From an uncultured Lachnospiraceae bacterium (GTDB taxonomy: Bacteria; Bacillota; Clostridia; Lachnospirales; Lachnospiraceae), in the NCBI GenBank assembly GCA_910579085.1, contig CAJTRU010000041.1, positions 1 to 30,567 of the forward strand: a DNA stretch of 30,567 nucleotides. Reading direction: 5' to 3'. The translations under genes were made by a program, and so were the position numbers. The first letter of the stretch is position 1; each line of letters begins with the position of its first letter. The notes under the pieces are model-generated. The model saw nothing but the letters and a program-made list of their open reading frames with translations. It was not told the DNA's origin and did not search any database. Positions 7,690-15,152 of the stretch are shown piece by piece.

Positions 7690-9000
7690 CTATTTCTTTA
7701 AGGACTCCTCTTGTAATTTATCAAACTTTGCCATACATTCACTAACCGTAGCCCCTTTAAGCAAATCACGTACAATTAAACATGTATTCCCCCACTGTTC
7801 CACCCTCATTCCTGCATTAGAACCAAGTACATATACCCCCTCTTTTATTTTATCACTTAGTGGTTTTAATGCTGGGATACATTCTACTTCAACATTATTA
7901 GATGGTGAAATCACCTTGTTTGTTCTGGAATAAACTTCAAGTGCCTCGTCAGAAAGTAAAATATCTAGTGTGTTTATTGCATCTTCCATATGCTCCGCTT
8001 CTGCACTAATGCCATACCCCGTCATTGATACTACTGGCATCTGTCCAAGTTTGCTTGGAAAACCAATTACCTGTAGTTCAAAATCTGGTTTTCCATAAGC
8101 TGTTTCGGTATTTGCTGCTCCCCAGTATGCCATTACAATTGGTGTTTTCTGGGCAAGGAAGTCTGGGCCTTCCCCTTCTATAGCTTCATAAGTATAAGCT
8201 GTTTCTGCATCAATATATCCAAGGTCTGACAATTTCTTTAAATACTCAAACCCCTGGCGCATATAATCACTATATTTGCTTTTGCCAGTATTTAATGCTT
8301 CTATTTCTGCTTCCGTATTCCCACCATTATATAAATCTGCATAAGCCTGTGCAAATACAAAATTCTCAAGCCACCACCGGTTTGCACCAATAGGTGTTTC
8401 ATAACCATTTTCCTTAAATACCTTACAACACTCCAGCAGGTCTTCAGGAGTTTCTGGCAGCTTTAGGTTATACTTGTCAAAAAGGTCTTTATTTACAAAC
8501 AGCCCATGCGCAACAACTTCCTGGGGGATTGCTACAAGCTTGCCATCAACAGTATTTGCAATTTTTACAACTTCCCTCAAATTTTTTGAATTTTCAAGAA
8601 CTGATAAATCCAGAAGTTCACCTTCTTCACCAAGTATCTGTATTGTATCTGGGTTTAGCAGGTATAAATCATCCATATTATTACGTACCCTGTTAAGTGA
8701 TACATCATCATATGTCTTCTCTTCATAGTTTTCGGCTGTATATGTCCTGTATTCCACATTAATCCCAAGTTTTTTCTCTGCCATCCCAATAGTTAAATCA
8801 AATGCACTTCTTGCCTTATTGCTAGCATCTGGATTTGACTTTTCCATAGGCCCAAATAAATTTACTGGTCTTCTTTCAACCTCTTCAGATGTAATAAGAT
8901 TTCTGCCTGTTTTTTCATTGCCACATGAAGATGTTACAAATACAACTGCACTTAAAAAACATACTGCCAGAAATAAATTGATTTTTTTACTTTTATACAT
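7690..9000 (-). CDS. Extracellular solute-binding lipoprotein (ABC-type family 1)
   Basis: This 436-residue lipoprotein resembles the sugar-binding (family 1, MalE-like) subunits of ABC importers. A basic start, a hydrophobic core (9-22) and a Cys at 26 (VTSSC) form a slightly unusual lipoprotein signal, with Thr at -3. The body shows the family pattern, including LPETPEDLLECCKVFKENG, the middle segment with ANRWWLENFVFAQAYADL, and a late MTGYGISAEAEH. The reading frame extends 8 codons upstream, but ATG 9000 is chosen because AAGGAAGGG lies about 7 nt before it. The start is 2 nt beyond the kinase stop, so translation is likely coupled. There are no permease or ATPase genes nearby. Inferred from the operon: it may present a ligand to the kinase instead of feeding an importer. 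Confidence 0.88.
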   Translation of the reverse strand: MYKSKKINLFLAVCFLSAVVFVTSSCGNEKTGRNLITSEEVERRPVNLFGPMEKSNPDASNKARSAFDLTIGMAEKKLGINVEYRTYTAENYEEKTYDDVSLNRVRNNMDDLYLLNPDTIQILGEEGELLDLSVLENSKNLREVVKIANTVDGKLVAIPQEVVAHGLFVNKDLFDKYNLKLPETPEDLLECCKVFKENGYETPIGANRWWLENFVFAQAYADLYNGGNTEAEIEALNTGKSKYSDYMRQGFEYLKKLSDLGYIDAETAYTYEAIEGEGPDFLAQKTPIVMAYWGAANTETAYGKPDFELQVIGFPSKLGQMPVVSMTGYGISAEAEHMEDAINTLDILLSDEALEVYSRTNKVISPSNNVEVECIPALKPLSDKIKEGVYVLGSNAGMRVEQWGNTCLIVRDLLKGATVSECMAKFDKLQEESLKK

Positions 9001-9002
9001 TT

Positions 9003-11573
9003 TTATTCCCTTCCTTGTATACATTGTCTTATAACCTTTTTTAAAAGCTCTACATCAACAGGTTTTGCGAGATGGATATTCATTCCCGCTTCCAGTGCAT
9101 CTCTTTCATCTTCTGCAAAAGCATTTGCTGTCATAGCTATAATCGGTATTTTAACCGCATCTTTACGTTTTAATGCCCTTATTGCCTTTGTAGCATCATA
9201 ACCATTCATAACTGGCATCTGTACATCCATTAAAATTGCATCAAATTCCCCTTCTTCAGAATTAGTAAAACGCTCTAATGCAAGCTGCCCGTTTTCTGCG
9301 ATTTCGCAGCTTGCTCCTTCTATTGAAAGTATTTCAGATAATATTTCAGCATTAATTTCATTATCCTCAGCAGCAAGAAAATGTAAACCTTCAAGATTAT
9401 TGTCTTCCTCTGTATCCTGCATTATTTCTTCATTTGCTTCTGCCTGCATTTTTATAATTTTTTCTTTAAACGAAGAAACAAAAAATGGTTTAGCTAGTAT
9501 ACCTGTATTTGCCATATTTAATGTTTCTTTCATGTCTTCTCTGCCATAATCTGACAAAAATATTAATGGCACACTGTCTGGAACTGTTTCACGTATTTTC
9601 CCTGCCACAAATATACAATCTGCATCCTGTATATTACAGTCCAGAAGAACCATATCATAACTTATGCCTGTGCTGTTATCCTGTACCATATGCAGGACTT
9701 CCTCTGCATTAGTAGCTGTATCAACAGAAACCCCCATAGCTGACATAAGGGTTCTTATATTATTGCAGGCCTCTTTATCACAAGCTGCCGCTAAAATCCT
9801 TGAAATACCACTCTGCTCCCAGAACTGTCTGTTTGCCTCGCCCTCTGGTATACGGAACTCAAGTCCAACCTTAAACAATGTACCCTTATCCACTTCACTT
9901 GATACATTTATTGTACCACCCATAAGCTCGACAATATTCTTTGTAATTGCCATACCAAGGCCAGTACCTTGTACTTTATTTGTTGTACTGTTCTCTGCCC
10001 TGGTAAATGCATCAAAAATTGTTTCCAGATATTCCGGGGTCATCCCATACCCGTTGTCTTCTACTTCAATCCTTATACGCTCATACTGGCTTGAGCGCTG
10101 CTTAAGCCCGATAATACGGAACCAGATACTTCCTCCTTCTGGTGTATATTTTACAGCATTAGAAAGAAGGTTAATTAAAATCTGGTTAATCCTGGTTTCA
10201 TCTCCCATAAGGTACTCATGTTTTATGCCTGTTACTTCTACATTAAAGTTCTGTTCTCTTGCTTCCGCCATAGGGCGTATAATAGCATCAACTGAAGACA
10301 CAAGGTCATTCAGGGTAAACTCATTAACTGTAAGCACTACTTTTCCGCTCTCGATTTTAGACACATCAAGTATATCATTAATCAGGCTGAGCAGATGCTG
10401 GCCAGATGCTGTAATTTTCTTTGTATATTCCCTTACCTTAACAGGATTTTCTGCATCCCTTGCAAGTAAAGCAGTAAAGCCAAGGACTGCATTCATTGGT
10501 GTACGTATATCATGTGACATATTTGACAAAAACATTGTCTTGGAATTACTTGCAATCTGTGCTGCCTGCAATGCTTCTGCAAGTCTTTTATTATGTATCT
10601 CCCTTTCCTTTTCACGCTCTTTCCTGACTTTATCCTGCTGTTTCTGGTTAAAAGAATATAAAGTACAACATAATATAAATGCAACAAGCATAACCATTAC
10701 AACAATTAAAATATTCTGGTTTACTGTCCTGCCTTCCTGCTGTATCGCTTCAACTGGCACATAACCAATAAGATAAATTGTCCCTTCATTAACTGGCCAC
10801 ATATAATTCAGTGCATTTTTTTTACGGATATCATGGTAAAATAAAACAGGTTTTCCTTTTTCCACACAACTAGAAACCTCTTCTCTCAAATCCTCTTCCA
10901 TAATATTATTTGCCCTGTAAAAGTCTTCAAGGTTAAGATGCCCTGCATCCCTTTCCCCAATCCCCTTAGGTTTTAATACAAGCCTTTTGCTTTTAGAATC
11001 CATAATATAAAGCATTGCTTTACCATTATAAAAACCATCTGGAAGCGCCTGGTCAAATGAATCATATATATACTCTGCATAAAGAGTTGCTATTTCCTTA
11101 TCATCTCTTATAACAGGACATTTCATTGAATATGCCCATGTACCCATATAATTCAAATAGGACTGCGAAAAAGGAAGGCCTGCTACTGTTTTTCCTTTTG
11201 AAAAGTCAAGCCCGTCTTCTGAAAATATTTCACCTGTATTAGAAATTCCTTCTTTTTCACCTGCCATTATAAGTGATATCTTTACCATAGTCTTATTTCC
11301 ATTATAAGACAATATAAAGTCTTCTGGATTTTCCATTAACGCAACTTCTTGTGCAAACATACTCTGGAATTCTGCTTCTTTAATTAAGATTGCTTCTATA
11401 GTGCCTTTCATTAAATCCAGGCTTTCACTCAGGTTCTGGATTGCTGATGCTGACATCTCTTTCGTTATTTTATGCGAAACTGAGAATACAACAGTCCCTA
11501 AAATACAAAAAACCAGTATAATAGAAAGAAGCAAAGGAATTCCTTTGTCTGTTCTCCTTTTATCCAATTTCAT
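9003..11573 (-). CDS. Membrane-bound hybrid histidine kinase with two receiver domains
   Basis: From ATG 11573 the protein has 856 residues. Transmembrane segment 1 (about 11-34), an extracytoplasmic sensor of about 250 residues (Cache-like by position, not by clear motif), transmembrane segment 2 (about 287-307) and a charged coiled linker lead to HisKA with SHDIRTPMNA (phosphorylated His354). The HATPase follows (N-box Asn472, DNGYGM, GTGLGM). Receiver 1 (about 592-710) keeps Asp645 (MVLLDCN) but has a weak acidic pair. Receiver 2 (about 730-852) is canonical: acidic pair AAEDNE, Asp783 in MDVQMPVMNGYD, AMTANAF, and Lys in LAKP. No DNA-binding domain or Hpt is present, so the output partner is encoded elsewhere or is protein-based. 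ATG 11573 is favoured over 11585 because GGAG lies 6 nt upstream. First gene of a three-gene operon with the solute-binding lipoprotein and FIST-GGDEF cyclase. Confidence 0.93.
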   Translation of the reverse strand: MKLDKRRTDKGIPLLLSIILVFCILGTVVFSVSHKITKEMSASAIQNLSESLDLMKGTIEAILIKEAEFQSMFAQEVALMENPEDFILSYNGNKTMVKISLIMAGEKEGISNTGEIFSEDGLDFSKGKTVAGLPFSQSYLNYMGTWAYSMKCPVIRDDKEIATLYAEYIYDSFDQALPDGFYNGKAMLYIMDSKSKRLVLKPKGIGERDAGHLNLEDFYRANNIMEEDLREEVSSCVEKGKPVLFYHDIRKKNALNYMWPVNEGTIYLIGYVPVEAIQQEGRTVNQNILIVVMVMLVAFILCCTLYSFNQKQQDKVRKEREKEREIHNKRLAEALQAAQIASNSKTMFLSNMSHDIRTPMNAVLGFTALLARDAENPVKVREYTKKITASGQHLLSLINDILDVSKIESGKVVLTVNEFTLNDLVSSVDAIIRPMAEAREQNFNVEVTGIKHEYLMGDETRINQILINLLSNAVKYTPEGGSIWFRIIGLKQRSSQYERIRIEVEDNGYGMTPEYLETIFDAFTRAENSTTNKVQGTGLGMAITKNIVELMGGTINVSSEVDKGTLFKVGLEFRIPEGEANRQFWEQSGISRILAAACDKEACNNIRTLMSAMGVSVDTATNAEEVLHMVQDNSTGISYDMVLLDCNIQDADCIFVAGKIRETVPDSVPLIFLSDYGREDMKETLNMANTGILAKPFFVSSFKEKIIKMQAEANEEIMQDTEEDNNLEGLHFLAAEDNEINAEILSEILSIEGASCEIAENGQLALERFTNSEEGEFDAILMDVQMPVMNGYDATKAIRALKRKDAVKIPIIAMTANAFAEDERDALEAGMNIHLAKPVDVELLKKVIRQCIQGRE

Positions 11574-11649
11574 CATAAACTCCATTCTGCTGCTCTTAGT
11601 TTATCTTTATACACTATATGCAGCTATACAAAAAAGCAACTGCATAGTT

Positions 11650-11679
11650 ATTATAACCTCTCCATTATTTTAATGTCAA
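11650..11679 (-). promoter_or_regulatory. Promoter of the hybrid kinase operon
   Basis: On the minus strand a perfect TTGACA (11674-11679) and a perfect TATAAT (11650-11655) are 18 nt apart. The leader is about 65-70 nt and includes an ATGCAG/CTGCAT inverted pair around 11617-11645. The -35 box lies about 45 nt from the foldback element starting at 11724. Confidence 0.8.
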
Positions 11680-11723
11680 GACTGTAAGAATTTACGGAAA
11701 GACAGGTATAATTTTATTTCATA

Positions 11724-12019
11724 AATTTCCAGTTATCTTGTGTTGGGGGACGGACGCAGGGTTACTGGTGTTCCACTAAATTATTCCATTACAGGGCACG
11801 CTTCCGCTACGTCAGCCCACGCAGCAGTGCATAGTATCCCTGTGCAATGAATGAAACTCACGTTTCCTCCATTGCACTTAAAACGGGATACAAACACTGG
11901 CGGTGCTGAAGTGCCCCTGTCATGGAATAATATTAGATGTAACACCAGTAACCTGCTGTACCCATAAGAACTACAAAAAACACAACAGAAAAGCAAAATA
12001 AATACTATAACTGGAAATT
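11724..12019 (+). repeat. Long foldback element, copy A (about 296 bp)
   Basis: The ends are perfect 13-base inverted repeats (AATTTCCAGTTAT at 11724-11736; complement at 12007-12019). Further nested arms pair inward: GGTTACTGGTGTT (11760-11772 with 11941-11953); ATTATTCCAT-type arms ending in GGCAC (11780-11799 with 11911-11931); GTATCCC and TGTGCAATG arms; and an apical GAAAC-TCAC-GTTTC. The whole element can therefore fold into one long imperfect hairpin. It shares ends, the TATTCCAT-ACAGGGGCAC block, a CTACGT-CCCACGCAGC block and the apical AAAC/GTTT with copy B, but the stem bases differ. This suggests structure is kept while sequence drifts. It encodes no convincing protein. It could be a MITE-like element or a structured RNA gene. 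Confidence 0.85.
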
Positions 12020-12021
12020 AT

Positions 12022-12143
12022 GGTGATGGGGAAGGTGATTTAGACAAACGGAAGTACAGTGGTGTTATTTTTGTATTAATATCCATATAACAGTAATTAT
12101 TACACTGTATAATAAGTGACTAGCAAAATCATTCCCCGCCACC
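12022..12143. repeat. Third hairpin between foldback copies A and B
   Basis: GGTGATGGGGAAGGTGATT (12022-12040) is largely complementary to AATCATTCCCCGCCACC (12127-12143), and ACAGTG (12056-12061) pairs with CACTGT (12103-12108). It lacks the family termini. It may be part of a larger unit with its neighbours or an older decayed element. Confidence 0.5.
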
Positions 12144-12144
12144 T

Positions 12145-12432
12145 ATTTCCAGTTGTCTTTTTATTTTGTGTTTTATTGCATGTTGCTGGTGACAGGTTTT
12201 GCGTGCCAGATGCCATGAATTATTCCGTAAAAGGGGCACTTTAACCCCGCCGGCATTTAAGCCCATATATTATATATTCCAGGGAAACGTAAGTTTTATC
12301 TGGAATATATAATATATGGGCTTTATGTGCCGCTGCGTGGGTTAACGTAGTGAGAACGTGCCCCTGTATGGAATATTGTGGCTCTGGCACTAAAAACCGT
12401 CCGTTTTACACCAACACAAGATAACTGGAAAT
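12145..12432 (-). repeat. Long foldback element, copy B (about 288 bp, inverted relative to A)
   Basis: Read on the minus strand it begins like copy A (ATTTCCAGTTATCTTGTG), and the opposite end at 12145-12158 matches with one change. Inner arms pair GTGCCAGA...GGGGCAC with its counterpart at 12358-12389, TTAACCC with GGGTTAA, and a perfect 23-base stem, AAGCCCATATATTATATATT and three more bases (12269-12291), with 12301-12323. The loop contains AAAC-GTAA-GTTT. The order of conserved blocks is the same as in A when B is reversed, which makes the two copies inverted members of one family. Confidence 0.85.
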
Positions 12433-12466
12433 TTATTAAACAAGCACAGGGCAGCCGTAAACTGTG

Positions 12467-12495
12467 TTGACACCCTGTATTGCCTGTGATATATT
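12467..12495 (+). promoter_or_regulatory. Promoter of the secreted His/Tyr-rich protein gene
   Basis: A perfect TTGACA (12467-12472) and TATATT (12490-12495) are 17 nt apart. Transcription would begin near 12502, about 39 nt before the ATG, which has a strong AAAGGAGGA site. It starts just outside foldback copy B. Confidence 0.75.
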
Positions 12496-12540
12496 AGCAT
12501 TATTACATAGAACTAAATTAATTTTAAAGGAGGACTGCTT

Positions 12541-12990
12541 ATGAAAATTAAAAAGATTGCTGTTGTTGTTACATGCCTAAGCCTGGCATTTGCTTCTAAT
12601 GTTGCATTTGCACACGGACATCATGGTAATTGCCACAACAATTACAATTATAATTATGATTATGACTATGATTATGATTACGGTTATGGCTGCCATGCCG
12701 GACATAATAATTGCATAAATAACAACTATGACTGTAGCAACCATCCTGACCATGCACATCCTGATGGCGTGTGCCCATATTACTGCCCTGACTCATCTTA
12801 CCAGTATTACCAGGCAGCAACTGTTAAAAAGGTACAGGCAAGGCTTAATAAAGCAGGCTACAAATGTGGCAAAGTAAATGGAATATATAACGCAAAAACA
12901 AAGAAAGCTATTAAGAAATTCCAGAAGAATAAAAAGTTATCTGTAAATGGTGAAATTAATAAAACCTTAATTAAAAAGTTAAACATTTAA
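12541..12990 (+). CDS. Secreted His/Asn/Tyr/Asp-rich protein with C-terminal peptidoglycan-binding domain
   Basis: The 149-residue product has a clear signal peptide (1-24, ending NVAFA) and so should be exported. Residues 25-90 are rich in His, Asn, Tyr, Asp and Cys, with an N-terminal HGHHGNCH cluster, a strict alternating NY/DY/GY tract (34-50) and a later HPDHAHPDG-CPYYCP stretch. From about 93 to 149 a PG_binding_1-type domain is visible: VKKVQARLNKAGY, GKVNGIYNAKTKKAIKKFQK, and the closing SVNGEINKTLIKKL. Inferred: it is held in the cell wall by the C-terminus, and the His/Cys-rich part could bind metal ions. Metal binding is only suggested by composition. The gene stands alone with its own promoter and terminator. 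The ATG has AAAGGAGGA at 7 nt. No catalytic motif is seen. Confidence 0.85.
   Translation: MKIKKIAVVVTCLSLAFASNVAFAHGHHGNCHNNYNYNYDYDYDYDYGYGCHAGHNNCINNNYDCSNHPDHAHPDGVCPYYCPDSSYQYYQAATVKKVQARLNKAGYKCGKVNGIYNAKTKKAIKKFQKNKKLSVNGEINKTLIKKLNI
12640..12690 (+). repeat. In-frame codon repeat (Asn/Asp/Gly-Tyr)
   Basis: About eight copies of a six-base unit of the type RAY-TAY give the alternating NY/DY/GY tract at residues 34-50. Such a tract can gain or lose units in steps of six bases without breaking the frame, so strain-to-strain length variation is plausible. Confidence 0.7.
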
Positions 12991-13016
12991 TTTTGAATAA
13001 TCTTATACTACAGAAT

Positions 13017-13053
13017 AAAAAACTGTAACACATATTTTGTGTTACAGTTTTTT
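13017..13053. terminator. Strong bidirectional intrinsic terminator
   Basis: A perfect 16-pair stem, AAAAAACTGTAACACA with its complement, encloses a 5-nt loop and has T runs on both strands. It is shared by the convergent secreted-protein gene (plus) and efp (minus). Confidence 0.92.
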
Positions 13054-13091
13054 ATTAGTAAATATAACAAATACTAATTATTTATGCAGTA

Positions 13092-13646
13092 TTAAACCCT
13101 CTTAAGATATTCACCTGTACGTGTATCAATACTGATACGGTCACCAATCTCTACAAACAGAGGAACTGCTACCTGTGCACCTGTTTCTACAATAGCCGGC
13201 TTGTTAGCACCCTGTGCTGTGTCTCCCTTAAAACCTGGCTCTGTTTCTGTTACTTCCAGTTCTACAAAAAGAGGAGGTTCAATTGCAAACACTTCACCAT
13301 TGTGTGAAAGCATTTTAACCATTTCATTCTCTTTTACAAACTTAAGTGCATCACCTACCTGGTCTGCTGTCATATCAATCTGGTCATATGTTTCTGTATT
13401 CATAAAATGATACATATCATCACTATATAAATACTGCATATCAGAACGTTCAATATGAGCCTGTGGGCATTTTTCTGTAGGACGGAAAGTTTTTTCAACT
13501 ACACCACCACTTTTTATGTTTTTAAGCTTTGTCCTTACAAATGCTGCTCCCTTGCCAGGTTTTACATGCTGGAATTCTATAACCTGGTATACATTTCCCT
13601 CAAACTCAATAGTTAAACCATTTCTAAAATCACCTGCTGATACCAT
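13092..13646 (-). CDS. efp: Elongation factor P
   Basis: EF-P binds beside the P-site tRNA and relieves ribosome stalling at consecutive prolines. The 184 residues match the family: a KOW-like N-terminal domain (about 1-62), a central OB domain and a C-terminal OB domain ending in TGEYLKRV. The loop carrying the modification site reads VKPGKGAAFV, with Lys32 at the tip. A 5-aminopentanol or lysyl-type modification cannot be told from the gene. ATG 13646 is preceded by AAGGAGG. It is 79 nt after aroK and has its own likely promoter overlapping the aroK stop, so it may be transcribed both alone and from the aroD-aroK unit. This efp-next-to-aro arrangement is common in Clostridia. Confidence 0.97.
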   Translation of the reverse strand: MVSAGDFRNGLTIEFEGNVYQVIEFQHVKPGKGAAFVRTKLKNIKSGGVVEKTFRPTEKCPQAHIERSDMQYLYSDDMYHFMNTETYDQIDMTADQVGDALKFVKENEMVKMLSHNGEVFAIEPPLFVELEVTETEPGFKGDTAQGANKPAIVETGAQVAVPLFVEIGDRISIDTRTGEYLKRV

Positions 13647-13700
13647 TTTAAAATCCTCCTTAATGTAATTGCGGAAATAAAACCCGCAAATGCTTGTTAT

Positions 13701-13729
13701 AGTTTATCTTATTTTGGAACATATTTCAA
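13701..13729 (-). promoter_or_regulatory. Candidate internal promoter for efp
   Basis: On the minus strand TTGAAA (13724-13729), overlapping the aroK stop, and TAAACT (13701-13706) are 17 nt apart. A GCGG/CCGC hairpin lies between this and the ribosome binding site. Confidence 0.5.
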
Positions 13730-14241
13730 GTATATAAATCCGCTATTTTAGCAGCTACTTCTTTAAGGCTTAGCCCGTCTGTTTCAATTATAGTATCTGC
13801 TGCATCAAGATATTTTGGAATTCTTGCATCCATAAGCTTCTTTATATATGGTATATTCATATTTCCATTAAGAAGCGGCCTGCTTAAACTATCTTTAACA
13901 TGGATATAAATTGTTTCAGGTGAAGCTGATAACAATATAATCCTTCCCATCCCACGCATTTTCTTAACGTTTTCCTGGCGTAATGCCAGACCGCCTCCAC
14001 ATGATACTATACATGGTTCTATTTCTTTAATATCATCAAGTATGCCTGTTTCCAGGTTACGGAAATATTCCTCACCTTTATTTGCAAATATTTCTGAAAT
14101 CTGGCAGCCCTCTTTTTCAACAACCAGGGCATCTGTATCAACTTCCTTTACATTTAACATATGGCTTAAAAGCCTTGATGTACTTGATTTTCCAACTCCC
14201 ATAAATCCAATTAAAAAAATATGTTCATTAAGCCCTTCCAT
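13726..14241 (-). CDS. aroK: Shikimate kinase
   Basis: AroK phosphorylates shikimate at the 3-hydroxyl using ATP, the fifth step of the shikimate pathway. The 171 residues are typical. The P-loop GFMGVGKSS follows FLI near the N-terminus, an Asp of the shikimate-binding type lies in KEVDTDALV, a FRNLE segment is present, and CGGGLALR forms the Walker-B-like GGG motif. The lid arginine lies in SLSRPLL. The ATG at 14241 overlaps the 3' end of aroD by 14 nt, which implies coupled translation. An AAGGG site lies about 9 nt upstream. Its substrate is the product of AroE, which is not in the window. Confidence 0.95.
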   Translation of the reverse strand: MEGLNEHIFLIGFMGVGKSSTSRLLSHMLNVKEVDTDALVVEKEGCQISEIFANKGEEYFRNLETGILDDIKEIEPCIVSCGGGLALRQENVKKMRGMGRIILLSASPETIYIHVKDSLSRPLLNGNMNIPYIKKLMDARIPKYLDAADTIIETDGLSLKEVAAKIADLYT

Positions 14242-15007
14242 GTCCGTTTTCCCTTTCTTGTGTATAATGCAGCCCTTCTATTAACTTTTTAAGCCTTTCC
14301 ACTTCAATCTGCCCTGGTGCACTAGGCTTGCCAATACACCCAAATGTAAGTACAGAGCCTGTAAATTCTGCTGCTGCCCTGCTTATAAGCCCTGCTGCTG
14401 CCATTGACATAGTTATAACTGGCCCGCCTCCAAGCTTCTCTTTAGCAATAATGGAGGCTTCCATAAGCCTGGTTACATCCATCTTATTTCCAGGCATAAC
14501 TGCAATCTTAGGTATATCTGCCCCCATATTTTTCATATAAACCAGCCTGTCCGTAATCTCTTCTGTAGGTGGTGTGCCACTAAAATCATGGTAAGAACCT
14601 ATAACAACAACATGATTTTTTAATGTACTTATAAGCCCTTTTATATCTCCCTGGCGGTATATTTCAACATCCACAAGGTCTGCATTAACCCCTGTTTCAC
14701 TTAGAAGGGCAGCATAATCATTATAACTAATGTCTGCTGCACCCCCTTCATGTACAGTCCTGAATGTAAAAAGCAAAGGCTTATCTTTAAGGACTTCCCT
14801 TATACCAGAAACCGTTTTATTAACTGCTTCTATATTATGGAAGTCCTTATAAAAGTCCACGCGCCACTCCATAATATCTGCTTCACTTTTATATACAGCC
14901 TCTGCCATGCTGATTATTCCATCCTGGGAAGTTTCCACAACAGGTGCGCATATCTTAGGGAAACCATCACATGTTAAAAGTTCCTGTGCTTTTACTGTAT
15001 TACTCAT
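14228..15007 (-). CDS. aroD: Type I 3-dehydroquinate dehydratase
   Basis: AroD removes water from 3-dehydroquinate to give 3-dehydroshikimate through a Schiff base with lysine. The 259 residues match the type I (class I aldolase-like) enzymes: ICAPVVETS near the start, IMEWRVDFYKD (metal-free sugar-binding Glu/Arg), LLFTFRTVHEGG, VIGSYHDF with the catalytic His, and KIAVMPGNK with the Schiff-base Lys. The C-terminal SAPGQI loop is present. The start is set at ATG 15007; a GTG at 15010 is directly in front and equally possible. An AAAGGA site lies 8-11 nt upstream inside the preceding 36-codon gene, whose stop overlaps this start, so the two are likely translated together. Confidence 0.95.
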   Translation of the reverse strand: MSNTVKAQELLTCDGFPKICAPVVETSQDGIISMAEAVYKSEADIMEWRVDFYKDFHNIEAVNKTVSGIREVLKDKPLLFTFRTVHEGGAADISYNDYAALLSETGVNADLVDVEIYRQGDIKGLISTLKNHVVVIGSYHDFSGTPPTEEITDRLVYMKNMGADIPKIAVMPGNKMDVTRLMEASIIAKEKLGGGPVITMSMAAAGLISRAAAEFTGSVLTFGCIGKPSAPGQIEVERLKKLIEGLHYTQERENGHGRA

Positions 15008-15110
15008 CACTTAAACTGTCCTTTGCTGCTGCCGAAATTGCTGTAACAATGCCAGCTACCACAACTGCCACTATCACAACTCCTATAATAACTCCTGCTA
15101 ATAAAACCAT
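15000..15110 (-). CDS. 36-residue single-span membrane peptide upstream of aroD
   Basis: A short frame on the minus strand starts at ATG 15110, has GGAGG 6 nt upstream and ends with TAA at 15000-15002, overlapping the aroD start. The product is almost one long hydrophobic helix (residues 2-29, rich in Val, Ile, Ala and Gly) with a short charged tail KDSLSDE, so a single membrane span with the tail in the cytosol is likely. A good ribosome site, position just after a strong promoter, and overlap with aroD all support it as a real gene. Its function is unknown. It is too hydrophobic and lacks the aromatic residue run expected of an attenuation leader peptide for aromatic amino acids. Confidence 0.65.
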   Translation of the reverse strand: MVLLAGVIIGVVIVAVVVAGIVTAISAAAKDSLSDE

Positions 15111-15152
15111 ACTATACCTCCACGTATATCCAAATTTATTAACTTTTCCTTA

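Noticed and set aside
9001..9024. Longer start for the solute-binding lipoprotein (8 extra codons)
   Set aside because: It would overlap the kinase end and lacks a ribosome site, while AAGGAAGGG fits the ATG at 9000.
9664..10764. Long plus-strand frame (366 codons) opposite the hybrid kinase
   Set aside because: It is the antisense shadow of HisKA, HATPase and linker codons that translate to recognisable kinase motifs on the other strand.
11781..11996. Minus-strand frame of 71 codons inside foldback copy A
   Set aside because: It lies wholly within complementary arms, has no ribosome site and resembles no protein family.
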